DNA of 64,000 nucleotides from Gnetum montanum (GCA_015680685.1 MNCI01010136.1:62370-126369); one strand, 5' to 3'. Counted from the first letter of the stretch, positions 10,630 through 22,270 are shown. Numbers and translations are program-made. The notes: generated from the letters alone by a model not told the origin.

Positions 10630-11405
10630 TCATAGTGGGAACAACCCTAGTTATGGGGGAATCCAACCTTAGACTGAAGACACCCTTCATATCATCCGAA
10701 TCCAAATGCTTATCTTGTTCAATATCCTGTTTCTCCAACTGAGCCAACATACTCTATCTCATCACAGTACCATTCGCCTCAATACTATCAACCCATGCCT
10801 CCAACATAACCACCACCTTGTGCACTTTATACTCCTCCTAACTTTCAACATTCTCATCCTTTCCCTTCTTCTATAGCGCCACCAACTATTCCTAAGGTGT
10901 CTACACCACCGCAACAACCCATGAACGCTACTTGTGCTGCTACTACTAACAGCAATGAAAAGCCTCCTCAACATCAAAAGTGTCCTTTCTTTAAACATGG
11001 TCGTAAGAAGGGACAACACAAGTCCAAGGCCCCTACATCTTCCAACCCAGCATAAGTCCCACACTGTGGTGCACCCTTATCTTCAAACCCAACACCTCAT
11101 GTAACTTCATCAGGGCCACCAACTCACACTCCAACAACAATCCGGCCCAATGAACACAGCCATGGAGAGCATCATTCCAATAATTGCATACCATCTAATG
11201 GTCTCAAATATCATAGTGGGTCAACTCGTTATCTAGGAACTACATCACATAAACCAACCCACTATGCTCATTATAATCAAGTGTGCGAACCCTGATGAGG
11301 TAAGTATGACCAAGTTCCAACACTTCCAACATGCAAGGATTCTCATCTTCCATTTATTAATCCTTTCCATACTCAACCATTTAGTTATGGGGGATATTCC
11401 CCATT
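10630..11405 (+). pseudogene. Proline-rich gag tail fused to the end of pol (C)
   Basis: The forward frame reads a proline/threonine/histidine-rich tail (for example PPTIPKVSTPPQQPMN near 10879-10926, KCPFFKHGRKKGQHKSKAP near 10977-11035). It then runs into FSYGGYSP near 11380-11403, which corresponds to the SHGGDGHLC end of pol in A0 and A1. Protease through integrase are missing between these points. The ORF at 10762-11064 on the minus strand is a shadow. Confidence 0.6.
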
Positions 11406-12784
11406 CTAAATACCAAATAGGATTAATAAATATTTTTTTATTTTCGTTCATTTTTCAATTTTTCTTTTCCATTTTTTCATTTTTCAACTTTCTTGTTTTA
11501 TCTTTTCATCTTTTTACATTTTTGTAAGTAATCTCATCTATGAATAAAACACTCATGTGGATCATTGGTTGAGGTGTGTTTTATGTTATTAAGTCTCGAG
11601 CGATCAATTGTATGGATAGTAAGCCCATTACACCCACTCATCCACTCTACAAATAAGAGGTTTTGTTCAAGGGTACTATGATATTCTTGACATTCTAAAA
11701 ACTTAAAATTAATTTTGTGTTCATTGTACCCAGAATGAAGAAGGATGGACCAAGAGGGAATGATTAGGGTGTGACATCAAGGGAACTTCCAGATTCTCTT
11801 TGGTGATGTCTATGGGAGTTATCATGCAACGTGTTTGTACTAAGATCCTTGTAGATCTAATGAAAAATGGGAGTAAGAGTAATCAAAAGGGCACCCGAAA
11901 ATCAAACACTGTTCTAGGGGGTCCCATTGGAAAGACATGCACCCATGCCTAAAGGTTGGTGGCTTCTCTGGATTCAATATTCAAAAAGAAAAAAAATGAA
12001 GAAAGAGAAAAAGAAAAAAAAATGAGAAAGAAAAGTGCTACAAAACAAAAATCACTCCTTCCTTGAACAAAATGCCAAGTGATCATATTCCTTGTTCTTA
12101 TGGTACTCATAGTTGTTCATCATGGGATGAAATAATGCGATGTCACTGATTAGAAGGATGGACTTGGTCCTGATCTTGGAACAACGGGTTAATGACACAT
12201 TAATCATGCTTTACACGCAAGATTCACTATGCCTTGGGTCAGTTACCTCATGTCCCGATCTCTACGATCCCTTCTATACTTCATCTCATCTCACTGTTCA
12301 TGTAATTGTAGCTCGTGTCATGTGTAACATAGAATTCTTACCTCATTCTGGTGATAATTACATGTGTGTGTTTTGTGGAGTTAATGCGGATTACATTTAA
12401 CCCTTCTAGTGCCCACGGACACTTTAAGTGTGGTTACACAAGGGCATTATAGGTTGAAACCTACTTTGGGGAGGACCCACTTGTGTAATCTTTGGTAATC
12501 TTCACTTATGACATAGCTCACATACACCATTTCTTACCCTCAACATAATTTCTACATGATTTTATTTCCCTACTATTATCCCTCTGAATTTTAACATTCC
12601 TATGTACCATCACATAACCTTTTTCTTACCACCCAAGGTTTTATTGATAAAATCCACATCATTATCATTAATTGTGCCTTTTCAATTAATAGAATTACCC
12701 TAGAACCCTTGATAATAGCCAATTTCCTCCCTTTACAACATTTATTTCAAGAAAATCCCTTCAAAATTTGGTCTTTTTGTTGTG
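11406..12784 (+). other. Conserved 3' non-coding module of C
   Basis: T-rich start, then the shared blocks GGTGTGACATCAAGGGAACT (near 11769-11788), an A/G-rich tract (11984-12030), and TTTGGGGAGGACCCACTTGTG (two runs; near 12465-12484). No gene seen; the 12140-12400 open frame has no recognisable similarity. This is the same module as in A0, E, A1, D and G. Confidence 0.55.
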
Positions 12785-12794
12785 CCTCACATCA

Positions 12795-12863
12795 CTGGGG
12801 ACGAGATATTGCGTACACGATATCGCGTCCCACGTGATATCGCATTCCCACCACCTATAAATA
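12795..12863 (+). promoter_or_regulatory. Internal U3-like promoter block upstream of the C aORF
   Basis: Three units (GATATTGCG, CGATATCGCG, TGATATCGCA) between 12802 and 12846 are followed by TATAAATA at 12856-12863. This is the same arrangement and motif as the U3 of the C LTRs. Sequence after the TATA box does not match the LTR body, so it is not a simple LTR fragment. It lies about 400 bp upstream of the aORF ATG. Promoter activity is inferred from the layout. Confidence 0.6.
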
Positions 12864-12869
12864 GGTCAA

Positions 12870-12896
12870 CCCCCCCCCCCCCCCCCCCCCCCCCCN
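12870..12896. repeat. Poly-C run ending in an ambiguous base
   Basis: 26 consecutive C residues followed by N at 12896, just downstream of the TATA box. This is probably a homopolymer or assembly artefact, so the spacing from promoter to aORF is uncertain. Confidence 0.9.
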
Positions 12897-13266
12897 CTTA
12901 GCATCATTTTGTCATTCACATGGGGGGAGTTTTCGAATTTTTTCTCTGCAACTTGCGATTAAGTGACCCTTGCTTTTCTCCTCGTATCTTGCTTGCTAGT
13001 GCCTAACTTTTTTGAAATTTATCATCGCCCAAAGGACATCAATTAGGGTAATTAACTCTAACACTTAGAATAATTGTGCCTAAAAATCATTTAACTCCTA
13101 GATATACCAGGAAACTAAAATTGAATCCACCTAAGTCACAGGACTCATTATTACAAACTTTTGGGCACCATCACACATTATAACATAAGATCTTTAATTA
13201 AGGCAAGTAAGGTATAACTTAATTTCAAAAACAACCTTACTAATGCTTGATCTTGTGTGATTGCAA

Positions 13267-16032
13267 ATGACCCCAAAACGTGGACAGCAGGAAGGTCCTA
13301 CCCAAGGTGAAAACAAACAATCTCGGAGGGGTGGGAGACAAAGACCTGCCAAACAACATGTAGAATAGGAGGAGCAATCATTCAGCATTCATCAAGATGA
13401 ACCTCCTACTGGACGGTCTGGGCAAGCAGAAGGAGGAGCTACTGTAGCACCTAAACTGAGACAACAACTCATGTTGCCCCAAGATTGTGTTCAGGCCATC
13501 CACGAGAAGTCCACATTCACTGCGATGATTATGGAGTTGAATTTTGAATCACTTGCAGAGTTCGCTCTTGAGGCCATTAGGGATCACCTCAAAGGATCTC
13601 CCTTATGGCCTATCCTCTCTGAAAGTGGTGCCTAGTACCTAGGAGAGATGTACCAATTCTAGTACAATAGGGAGCAAGGCACCACTATTAATATTTGTGG
13701 TGTGATAGTTGACTTCTCTACGCAGGCCATTTTGGAAATGTTAAACCTTTCGAAAACAGGGCCCTAGGTTGCTTGGTTATCTACCCGTTCAGACCCCGAT
13801 GTGCGAAAAGATTGGTTGGAGAAGGCTTATGGCAGAGATAAAGCATTTGATGAATTGATGATAGAACAGAGGGTTTACTTCAAAGTTGGAACATATCACC
13901 TCTTCCCCACAAAGGGCCTAAAAAGAATATCAACGTATGAGGCTAGAGGATGTGTAGTGTTGATGAAAAAGGTTAACGCTAACCTACCCCATTTATATTT
14001 GATGGAGATCCTGAGGCGGTTCGAAGAATGAAAGATAGGGAAGATGGCATTTCCTTTCCCTTATCTCATTAGAAAACTTTGCCGATGTGCTAATATTCAA
14101 GAATACACCAATGACGTCCTCCGAAAATCCCAGACTGCTTCATATGCTGAATTGCTAAAGGCACTAGCTCCAAGAAGAATCACTGGTGAGGAGCTGGGAC
14201 CAAAACAAGAAGAAGAACAGATGGTTGGACCCAGTCAACCTCCAGCCACAGGTCCTAACCAACAACAAGAAGCAGGGCATAGCATAGGCCAAGATCAACC
14301 ACCACTACCACAAGACTACAAACTGTCAATGAGCCATCTTAGGGCCATCGCTGAGACGGTCATTTGAGGAAGTCGTGATGACACAAACCTCTTCCGTGTT
14401 ATCGATGATGCCAGGCAGCCTACTATTTCATTACATTGCACAAGGGGAGAATTATCTATTCAAAAAATAGGAGGGGAAAGTAGATGGTCACAACAAATTT
14501 TAGGAAACGCAGCATCTTTCCAGGTGTAGTTAGAGACTGGTGAAGGAGCCACAATGGTGATCATGCAACACCAAAATGCTACGGGAGCTATAGAAGTGAT
14601 CACAGACCACATCAAAGAATCCTTCAATGTACCTGTTGTGCCATCAAAAAATCTCTCAGGAGCATGGAATGCTCAAACTTTGGCCAAAACCTCAATGACT
14701 CCTGCGGAACATGAGGATGCACTTGATAGATTTCTTCAAATAGGGCAAGTAATGATGTCCCAGTTTGACATCCCTCAAGATGTCACAGCAATTCAGTCAA
14801 ACCTCATTTCCATAAAGAGAAAGCTGGTATTATCCGAAGTGAGGGTAGAGCATGCTAAAGCTAAAGTGCAGAAACTCCAAGAGTAGCTCATGGCCTTACA
14901 AGTAGCACAGCAGGACCCTCTGCAATTTGTTCCCGTAGACTAGCTAGAAAACTTTAGAACTGAGCAGCTAACAAAGTTAATCCTAGATAATAAAAGGATG
15001 GTGGATGAAAAGGAGAAGGTTGTTTGGAATGCCTCCGTAGCACAAGTGCAAACCCATGCACATCTTAAGGCACTCAAAGCCTTACAAGAAGAAAACAAAC
15101 AACTTGCGATTGACAACCTTTAGTTGACCACTGTAGAAAAGCAAAAGAATGTTCTTGACAAACACTTTCATCAATTACAAGAATAATTCATCCAGGTCAA
15201 CTGAGATGTGAGCCATTTATCCAGAGAAAATTGAACCCTCTTAATGGAGGAGGTATGCGCCATTCGTTAAAAGTCAGCAATTGAGATAAGCGTGTGGCAG
15301 AATGAGGCTAAACGACATGAAAAGCTGAAGGAGCACTTCTAGGATTAGGTGGGGATGTACAAACAAATCCTAGAGAAGGAGATCTATATGGCCAAGGCCC
15401 AAATCAACACTATCAGTGCTCAACACACTGATTGGCAGGCCATACTGGACACCTATGCCTTCGCCCACCAAGCGGAAGTTAAAAACTGGGACCTACAGAT
15501 TTAGGACTTGATAGAATACATGGAGTTGGTGAACCTAAGATATGCCAACCTTTCCATGTTAATAGCAGGGCACTCGAGGTCAACGCTCGAGCAGCAGGTA
15601 GCAACCACCCACATCAAATACGAAGTAGAATTTGTAGAGCGTAAGAAGCTGGTGGAGAAACTGGATGTTGCAAATTCTGAACCTGAGGTGGTAAAAGCTA
15701 GCTACCAGGGATAGAAAGATGTTGCAACTGACTTAGCTCGACGGTTAACAGATCTTCATGAATACAAGAACAAATCCATAGCCTATGAGGAGGAACGACA
15801 GGTGTTCGCGGCTTGGTACATCAAGGCCAACCAAATGTTTCTGCAACTTCCCTATCCATGGAAGGTGTCGACTCCGTCAAACATTGGAACATTAACATGG
15901 ACGACACAAGACCCTCAGATCGAAGAGGAGAAACTCCATGCCATACTTCAACATCATCAACCCTCAAAACCTGGAGCACAAGACAAAGGGAAGGCACCAA
16001 TGGAGGAGCCACCACTGCCAGGAACTACATGA
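13267..16032 (+). pseudogene. aORF: large additional ORF (plant-transposon-protein-like domain + coiled coil) of C
   Basis: A single frame of 922 codons runs from ATG 13267 to TGA 16030-16032 with no frameshift, interrupted only by about 18 nonsense codons, mostly TAG. The N-terminus is basic (MTPKRGQQEG, RRGGRQRP). Residues ~115-260 carry LWPILSESGA(stop)YLGEMYQF, INICGVIVDFSTQAILEMLN, and YFKVGTYHLFPTKGLKRIST then NLPHLYLMEIL. This pattern resembles the 'putative plant transposon protein' domain found next to Athila-like elements. A Q/P/E-rich spacer follows (~300-350), then heptad-rich coiled coil (~500-840) and an acidic-proline tail. The E homologue is at 29552-32407, where one C stop aligns with Trp. 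Function unknown; a structural or DNA/RNA-binding partner role is a guess. Confidence 0.7.
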
Positions 16033-16190
16033 GTTCCAAATTTTTGTAGTTGTAGTTGTAGCATATTCTATGTGTTGTGTCTTTATTTTTTTTCTTCCCA
16101 CACTATGGCATCATTCCATTTTTCCATCTAATAATCTCATACCCATCCACTGTGTAATCACTATAACTTGAGGATGAGTTTTTATTTAGT

Positions 16191-16200
16191 CATGGGGGTA
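16191..16200 (+). other. Polypurine tract (C)
   Basis: AGTCATGGGGGTA directly precedes the 3' LTR start at 16201. Confidence 0.8.
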
Positions 16201-17053
16201 TGATGGGATGTGATATCGCATGGGCCAAGATATCGCGTCCGCGGCGATATCGCATCCCCCGAGATATCGCGTCTTCCCCTACGATATCGCGTACGTGATA
16301 TTGCAATCCGTTTCCATGTCTATAAAGAAGAGGCAGCTCTCCCTTATTTCTTAGTTTGAGATTTAGATTGTAGCTAGACTCTGGCAGTTTTCTCCCTCCA
16401 GGGTTAGAATTATTTTCTAGTGTCTGCCCGTAGTGTGGTGAATGTAATTGTACGACATCCTTTATTCAAGTGTGACGTACTTGGACATGCACATGATCAG
16501 CAATAAAGATCAAGATTACTTCATCATTGTAGCATTCACTTTGTTATTTATTTATTTAATTTTTATTTATTGCTTTCCTAGTTAATATACTCTCTCACCC
16601 TTAAACTCACGTTAGACGCGGAATAAGTACGACTTGATTACGAGCATTTAAGTGTGACTACTTGGTAACCCAATGGTGTACCTAGGATCTGCGCTTGGTT
16701 ATCCTAGTGGTATTCATGCACGAAGTCCAAGATGTGTACGAATAGTCAAGGAACAGATGCTCATCGCACTTAGGCTAGATTAGATTCTCTTACCCTTTCT
16801 CTCCTAGCTTAGTTAATATTACTTTCCATTGCCTTCAGGAGTAGCATTAGATTAGGAACACATCATACATCTCACTCTAGACTAAACCTTACATGAAAAA
16901 TATAATACTAGTCCAAGTGGGAAGACAGTGAACTGTGACCTAAGGTTAACTATCTAGGTGCGACAACTAGTTTGTTTGCGGAGTTTGACCAAATCGCACG
17001 TGAAGATGCTAGTATTCATATGGTTGAGTGTAGGGGTATCTTACCACTCATCA
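16201..17053 (+). repeat. 3' LTR of element C
   Basis: TGATGGGATG...ACCACTCATCA, 853 bp. Six GATATC-type units at 16211-16305 (one GATATT), TATAAAG at 16321, AATAAA near 16504. The right boundary is followed at once by the CTCTC duplication. Confidence 0.9.
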
Positions 17054-17058
17054 CTCTC
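17054..17058. repeat. Target-site duplication CTCTC (right) of element C
   Basis: Matches 8451-8455 exactly. Confidence 0.85.
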
Positions 17059-17764
17059 CTTCTTGGATCCCCCTTTTTCATGGATCCATTCTTGCCAAAA
17101 CCAAGATTATGTATTGTGGATTGCAAGTTCTAGTTTTGACCTCCTTCATTGAAGTCAAAGAGAGAAGTCTCTCCGTATGGAAAACCCCCAAAGAAGGGTT
17201 ATCCCCCATATTTTTGGTACATTAGGAATGAGGTATCATTGGACCACATTCCCTTCATAAATTCATAGTGCTACTCTAGCTATTAATGCCTTAGGCATGT
17301 TGCATTAATGGAATGATAATCCCTAATGTCACTATCTTGCACAACATATTCAGCATGAAGCCCGTGGATGCCCAACCACATAAGAGTTTGTTGAAGCATC
17401 GTAAGAATGGATCAATTGAGAAATAATACAATGTTGCCCTCCATGTCTCGTCACTACAGCATTTCATCCTAGTGTAGGAAGAAGGTGAAATTGGGTACAT
17501 ACTCATTAGGGTGATCATATACCACTCTATATTGTTGGGGAACCTACTAATTCACTCCATCAGACTTGGGTGGAGGACCATTCCTGTGAAGAGAAGACGT
17601 CTTGTATTAGAGGATAAAAAATGTAGTGTGCTTTCTTATAGTTATTGTAATTATGTTTTGAAGCATGATATGACTTAGCATTCATTCCAATGATCTTGAA
17701 TAATGTTTCACTAAATCTTAGATAGTGCACATAACAAACTAAAGGTTTCTGACAATGATGCCAA
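17059..17764 (-). pseudogene. gag N-terminal leader and primer site of element B
   Basis: The minus strand carries the tRNA-Asp type primer site (17746-17763, decayed) and then the gag N-terminal domain. This reads NEYVPNFTFFLH near 17475-17520, DMEGNIVLF near 17430-17455, and LHAEYVVQDSDIRDYHS near 17310-17365. It aligns with D (45110-45350) and A1 (37268-37516). The reading continues into B at 8450 across the C insertion. Confidence 0.65.
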
Positions 17765-18689
17765 TGATGAGCAATGAGTATACCCTACATCCAACCATAT
17801 GAATTAAAAGCATTCATGTACAATCCAGTCAAATTCCATAGACCTTAAGTTCCCATGTACACTAGTTCTAGGATGTGAAATCTAATCATGATGATCGTTG
17901 TCTTCCCAACTACACTTGTGGAGCTTAATTGTATGGTTAATTGTACTTGAGGCACATGAGTTTTTATTATTTTATATTTTATTCACCTACGATTAATAAC
18001 AAGTTGGAACTTAACTATGAACCAATTTAACTGATCTAATTGCAAATTAATAACTAATTATCCTAACATAAGCATCTAGTCCCACTTTTTGTACACATAT
18101 GAAATGCATAAAACATTTCTAGGCTACCAAGCGTTAAGCGCCACTAGGATTACCAAGTGATGTATGTTATACTCGAAGTGGTTGTACTTATGCATTTAAT
18201 CTATTTAGCTTACTTAATTAATTAATTGAATTTTAATTTATCTTAATTAATTACATAATTAATTAAAAATAGTAAATGCAAAAATAAATCATTAATCTAT
18301 TCCAAGTGTTACAAGGTTTGATCAAAAGGCTCATCTTTATTACCATTCACACTAGTGTGCTCAGGCACATTAGTGCTCAAACAAAGATCCATACACTTTT
18401 TAACTCTTACTGTGGGCACTCAAAGTAATATTCTAACTCTCAAATGACAAAACTACAAAAGCTCTACTACAACTATGACATGGCCCTCCATAAACATGGC
18501 TGGTGAGCATGTATTTATAGACTTTATTGTGGAGCTACATCAATGGGGCCCCATAAATGTAGTAAATGCTATGTCAATGCAGCCCCATCGATAAGGCAAC
18601 ACGATATAGATGGGGTTACATCGACAAGGTTTTGTCGATGAGGCCACATGAACAAGGGCCCATCAACACAACATATTGACACTTCATCA
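17765..18689 (-). repeat. 5' LTR of element B (minus strand)
   Basis: The minus strand begins TGATGAAGTGTC at 18689 and ends GCTCATCA at 17765, 925 bp. The U3 part holds strong inverted repeats: CATCGACAA-ggtt-TTGTCGATG at 18619-18640 and the perfect ATGGGGCCCCAT at 18543-18554. TATAAATA and AATAAA follow on the minus strand (near 18510 and 18340). U5 ends with the shared GGTTGGATGTAGGGTATACT segment. Confidence 0.8.
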
Positions 18690-18923
18690 ACTAGCAGTAA
18701 GATCAAGACTAATTCTTCTCCATTGCAATGCTTTTACTTAGAATATATTTTTTAATTTACGCATTTTATTTCTAATGTTCCTTAGCATAATGTTTCTTAG
18801 CATGAATTTTATTAACTAAGAACAATGTAATAGTAAAGCTATCCTAGCTTAATAGCGAAAAGTATCCTTTCTCGACTTGTCAAGCATGCCTAGGCTATTA
18901 TAACTTCTATTGGAATTACTAAG
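18690..18923 (-). repeat. LTR fragment F (left part), host of element E
   Basis: ATTTTATTAACTAAGAACAA and following sequence match 34197-34300 and continue across element E at 33500. The fragment therefore belongs to a minus-strand LTR that E split. It also preserves the empty site of the SINE at 34293. Confidence 0.6.
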
Positions 18924-19814
18924 TGATAAAGTGTCAATAAGGCAACTATGTCAATGCATGCCCATCAACATAACCCCATCAATGCATCCCTATTAATCCA
19001 TCTTAGGATGCATTGATGCATATATGTCGATGCTAATCCAGCCTTTTCCTATATAAGTGCATACACCCACCACATTTATGGTACCATTTGGTTGATACTT
19101 TAGCTAGACTCTTGCAGTTTCTTTTCATAAAAATTTGTAAATTTTCCCTTTGAGTGCCCATAGTAAGGATTAAAATAATTATGCAACATTTATTTTCAGT
19201 GCAATATGTACCTAGACATAGTTTCATGAATGGTAATAAAATCGAGATTTCTTCCATTCATTACAACACTTGGATTAGTTTATGTTTATTTTTTAGTATT
19301 TTACTTTAAATGAAATTTACTTTCTTACTATTAAAATTTTAATATTTTAATTTATAATTAACATGAGTATGATCACTTTAAGCATAATATACTAATACTT
19401 GGTAATCCTAGCAGTGAATACTTAGTATGCTCAACAATAGGCACTTGGTAACCTAGCAGTTTTAGTATAGGTTCAGGATGTGTACAGAAAGTGGAAACTA
19501 ATGCTCTATGTTTATGATAGTTTAGTTAATTAATTATTTAATTTAAATAATTAAATATTCATTTATTTTATCATTTTGTAGAAAAATAAAATAATAAGAA
19601 TTATAAAAATAAATATCTTCCACCTCAATCATATTTAACTATACAAACGAGTTAATATAAGTGATGATTAGGAAGATAATGATTAGTAACCACTTCTTTC
19701 ACTATCTAAAGGTATAAGCTAGTTAGGTAAATGTAGTCCATAGAATTCGACCAAACCACACATACACACTAGTGATTCGTATGGTTGGGTGTAGGAAATA
19801 CTTACTACTCATCA
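18924..19814 (+). repeat. 5' LTR of element E
   Basis: TGATAAAG...CTACTCATCA, 891 bp. The U3 contains repeated CATCAA/GATGCATT palindromes (AATGCATG, GGATGCATTGATGCAT; 18950-19035) before TATATAAG at 19050-19057. AATAAAATC lies near 19236. The body shares the TTGGTAATCCTAGCAG and GTTCAGGATGTGTACAG segments with all other LTRs here. Confidence 0.85.
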
Positions 19815-19815
19815 T

Positions 19816-19833
19816 TAGTGTCATTACCAAGGA
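19816..19833 (+). other. Primer binding site, decayed tRNA-Asp type (E)
   Basis: TAGTGTCATTACCAAGGA sits at the standard position, one base after the LTR. It differs from the tRNA-Asp complement mainly by C-to-T and G-to-A changes. Confidence 0.55.
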
Positions 19834-19971
19834 TTCATTTTAGCTATGTGCATTAAGTGTTTTTAGATAGTAAAATTATATAAACTCATTATAAAAAATA
19901 TATAATGCATCATCTTTTAGAAATTTAATAATAACATCCTATTAAGGTATACTATATAAAAATAAACTAAG

Positions 19972-21225
19972 ATGTCTTCTTCTCACATGACTGATTCACC
20001 ACCTACTAATGACTCTAACCAACATGATGAACCTTGAAAGGATGTTTATAAGATTCCTCAACAACTAAATGTGGTCTATGCATATCCAGATCCCTATTAT
20101 TTGAACTTCACTTTCATCCTTCATAAGGATAAATAACAATGTTGGAGAGATTAGAAAGGTAACATTGTATTACCTCTTGATCATGCTATCCCTTTCATGT
20201 TTATGACAACTCTCAAAAGCAAGGGCTTGAAGCAAAAGCCATAGATTACCAAATAAAGGCCAAGCTTAGAAAAAACACATGGAGGCACGTCATGAAGCCT
20301 CCAAGGGTAAAAAGATCCTAATCTCACTATTTTCACAATCATAGAAGAAGGACCCAAAATTTCCATTAAGGTAATCTCAATACCAAGGTCCTCCTCCCTT
20401 CAGTCAGAAGAACACAACTCGTTAATGATTATGTTCATCCTTGATAAATAATCAAGATGAGGGAAGAACTAATTTTGAAACTAGAAGAACTTCAAGGCCA
20501 AGATCTCCAAACTATTTACCAATAAAACAACCAAGAAACTAAAGAAGAAGCATAGGTCAGCACCATTCTCTTAGTCCTCCACCTTCATCCTCCTCCTCCT
20601 CATCAAACTCTAATAGGATGAAACATGATCAATACCAAAGAAGAAATGATCAAGACTAAGATGGAGATGATAGAAGGCTACATTATAGAGATGAAATGAA
20701 AGAGCATAGACAACAACAAGAAGATGAGGAGCATCATCAAGAAAGATGACATAGTAGGCCACATCCTAGGAAACATGGCCATGATAGGGGCCACCATGAA
20801 TATAATGACTATGATGAGCTACTATTTTCTACAAGAAGTATGATAAATAGTTTGAAAGTAGTTGATATTATTATCAGGCATCATAGGAATAGTTGAATCA
20901 AACGACTTGATATGAATAATATCCCTAAATTAGAAGGAAGGTATAACATTGATCCACAACATCATTGGCAAGCCTTCCATGATACCTGTATCTTGTAGAA
21001 TATTGAAAATGAAGAGGAAAAATTGAAAACTTTCCTAAATATATTTATCAAAGAACCTAAAATTTGGTACCAATCCTTGGAACTAAAATCTATCACAAAT
21101 GGAGTACAATGATGGAAAAGTTCAATTATAAATATCAAATGTACTCCAAGACATCCAACTTAAGAAAAAAAATCCAAGGGTGGAAATAAGACAATCATGA
21201 ATCCCTTTATTTAGCCTTGGGTAGT
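19972..21225 (+). pseudogene. gag, N-terminal and capsid part (E)
   Basis: ATG 19972 (MSSSHMTDSPP) is homologous to the starts at 37163 (A1) and 44996 (D). The leader YYLNFTFILHKDK (about 20095-20135) and GNIVLPLDH (about 20160-20185) match the leader of A1, D and B. The capsid-like part includes NNIPKLEGRYNIDPQHHW (near 20915-20970) and SKTSNLRKKIQGWK-like sequence near 21145-21185. Many stops. The frame ends where an unrelated block begins near 21226. Confidence 0.6.
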
Positions 21226-22270
21226 TAATTAAAAAAACATTTGAAGAATTCTTGTAAGATGGCTTGCTAAAGACATCAATTCGGCTATTTTTTTTTAATC
21301 CTGTGAGTTCATTTCTTTCCATTTGTTGCTTAGCTAATGGTTTAGATAATATCATGCTTGGCATTTTATTTTGGAATTTGTCCTAGGTTTCTTTTATAGC
21401 TCTATTTTTGCAAATTATTAGACTCCTATTAATATTTTCTATAGAAGAGCTTACATTGTTGAAAAGCCTCAAGAGCAATTTAATAGTAATGTCTTAATGA
21501 AATTTCCTGTTTTGAGCATAGACAATCTAGAAAAATCTTTGATACTTTGATGGGACTAAAATAAGTTTTTTATTTTTAAAGTTTACTACCTTGGTATTTC
21601 AATCAAGAAATTGTCAAATTTTTGAAAGCTCTATTGAATGTAATCTTTGGCAACTATTAACTAGCCAAAATAGAGACTTGTACTTTGTAGTTTACGCAAC
21701 AATTTTTGGTAGTATAATAAGATTGTCTTTATGAAATTGCTTGTTGAGCTCAGATTGTTTGAACAATTTGTATGTATTGAATTAGGAATAGCTTTATTAT
21801 GAAGTTTTTACTTGTATCAATTTATCTTACATAAATATTTGAGGTTTCAGACAAATTTTCTTTCTTTTCCTTCTCTTTTTAAGTCCATTAAATCTTGCTC
21901 TATTTCTGGTTTTCATGTGGAACTCTCTCTAGGGAAAATTAGGAGTAGATTGGTAGAATTGTACTCAAATGTTTTTGTAAAATCTTATTTGTTACAAGTA
22001 GGTATTGTAGGGATTGTATAAATTAAGTGATTGAACAAAATAGGAATCTCCAACAACTCATAGAATTTGACAAAGATAGCCAATTACATTTTCATACATA
22101 ACCTAATCATTTCAACATTTGCAATAGCAAACACATGCTCACATTTAGTACATTTTATAACTACAGAGTTTATTTGGAGGTATCTAGGCCTTGGTGTTTC
22201 TAGAGACTAGCAAGCACCTAAACCTTATTTGAAGAAGTTCATTGCTAATTCAGTCGAAAATGGTTGCCAA
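21226..22270. other. Unrelated ~1-kb block inside E gag
   Basis: E gag stops matching its homologues after a LALG motif near 21215. It resumes near 22275 with QVHQIQRLINQVAKEEGDL-like sequence. About 150 bp of gag (the YYxLLxxCPGHG region) is missing between. The block is AT-rich and has no LTR, no clear target duplication and no protein I recognise; the short open frame 21812-22021 is not convincing. It could be an inserted fragment of another repeat or a filler from break repair. Confidence 0.5.

Larger units (their letters stand above)
8456..17053 (+). mobile_element. Element C: gag + aORF LTR retrotransposon lacking protease and polymerase
   Basis: 8.6 kb between and including two LTRs (8456-9287, 16201-17053; roughly 90% identical by eye) with a perfect 5-bp CTCTC duplication. 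Contents in order: tRNA-Asp primer site, gag, proline-rich gag tail, conserved 3' non-coding module, promoter-like block, aORF, polypurine tract. Protease, RT, RNase H and integrase are all absent, so it must have relied on enzymes in trans. The aORF is kept in one frame throughout, unlike the genes of older E. This is probably a propagated non-autonomous element, not a simple wreck. Confidence 0.85.

Noticed and set aside
10762-11064. Arg-rich 100-codon ORF on the minus strand
   Set aside because: Shadow of the proline-rich gag tail of element C on the plus strand.
12795-12900. A nested solo LTR upstream of the C aORF
   Set aside because: Only the U3-like array and TATA box match; the LTR body, poly(A) signal and CTCATCA end are absent.
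13267-16032. aORF as a viral-type envelope gene
   Set aside because: Position fits env-like ORFs, but no signal peptide, transmembrane segment or Cys pattern is visible; the C-terminal half is coiled coil.
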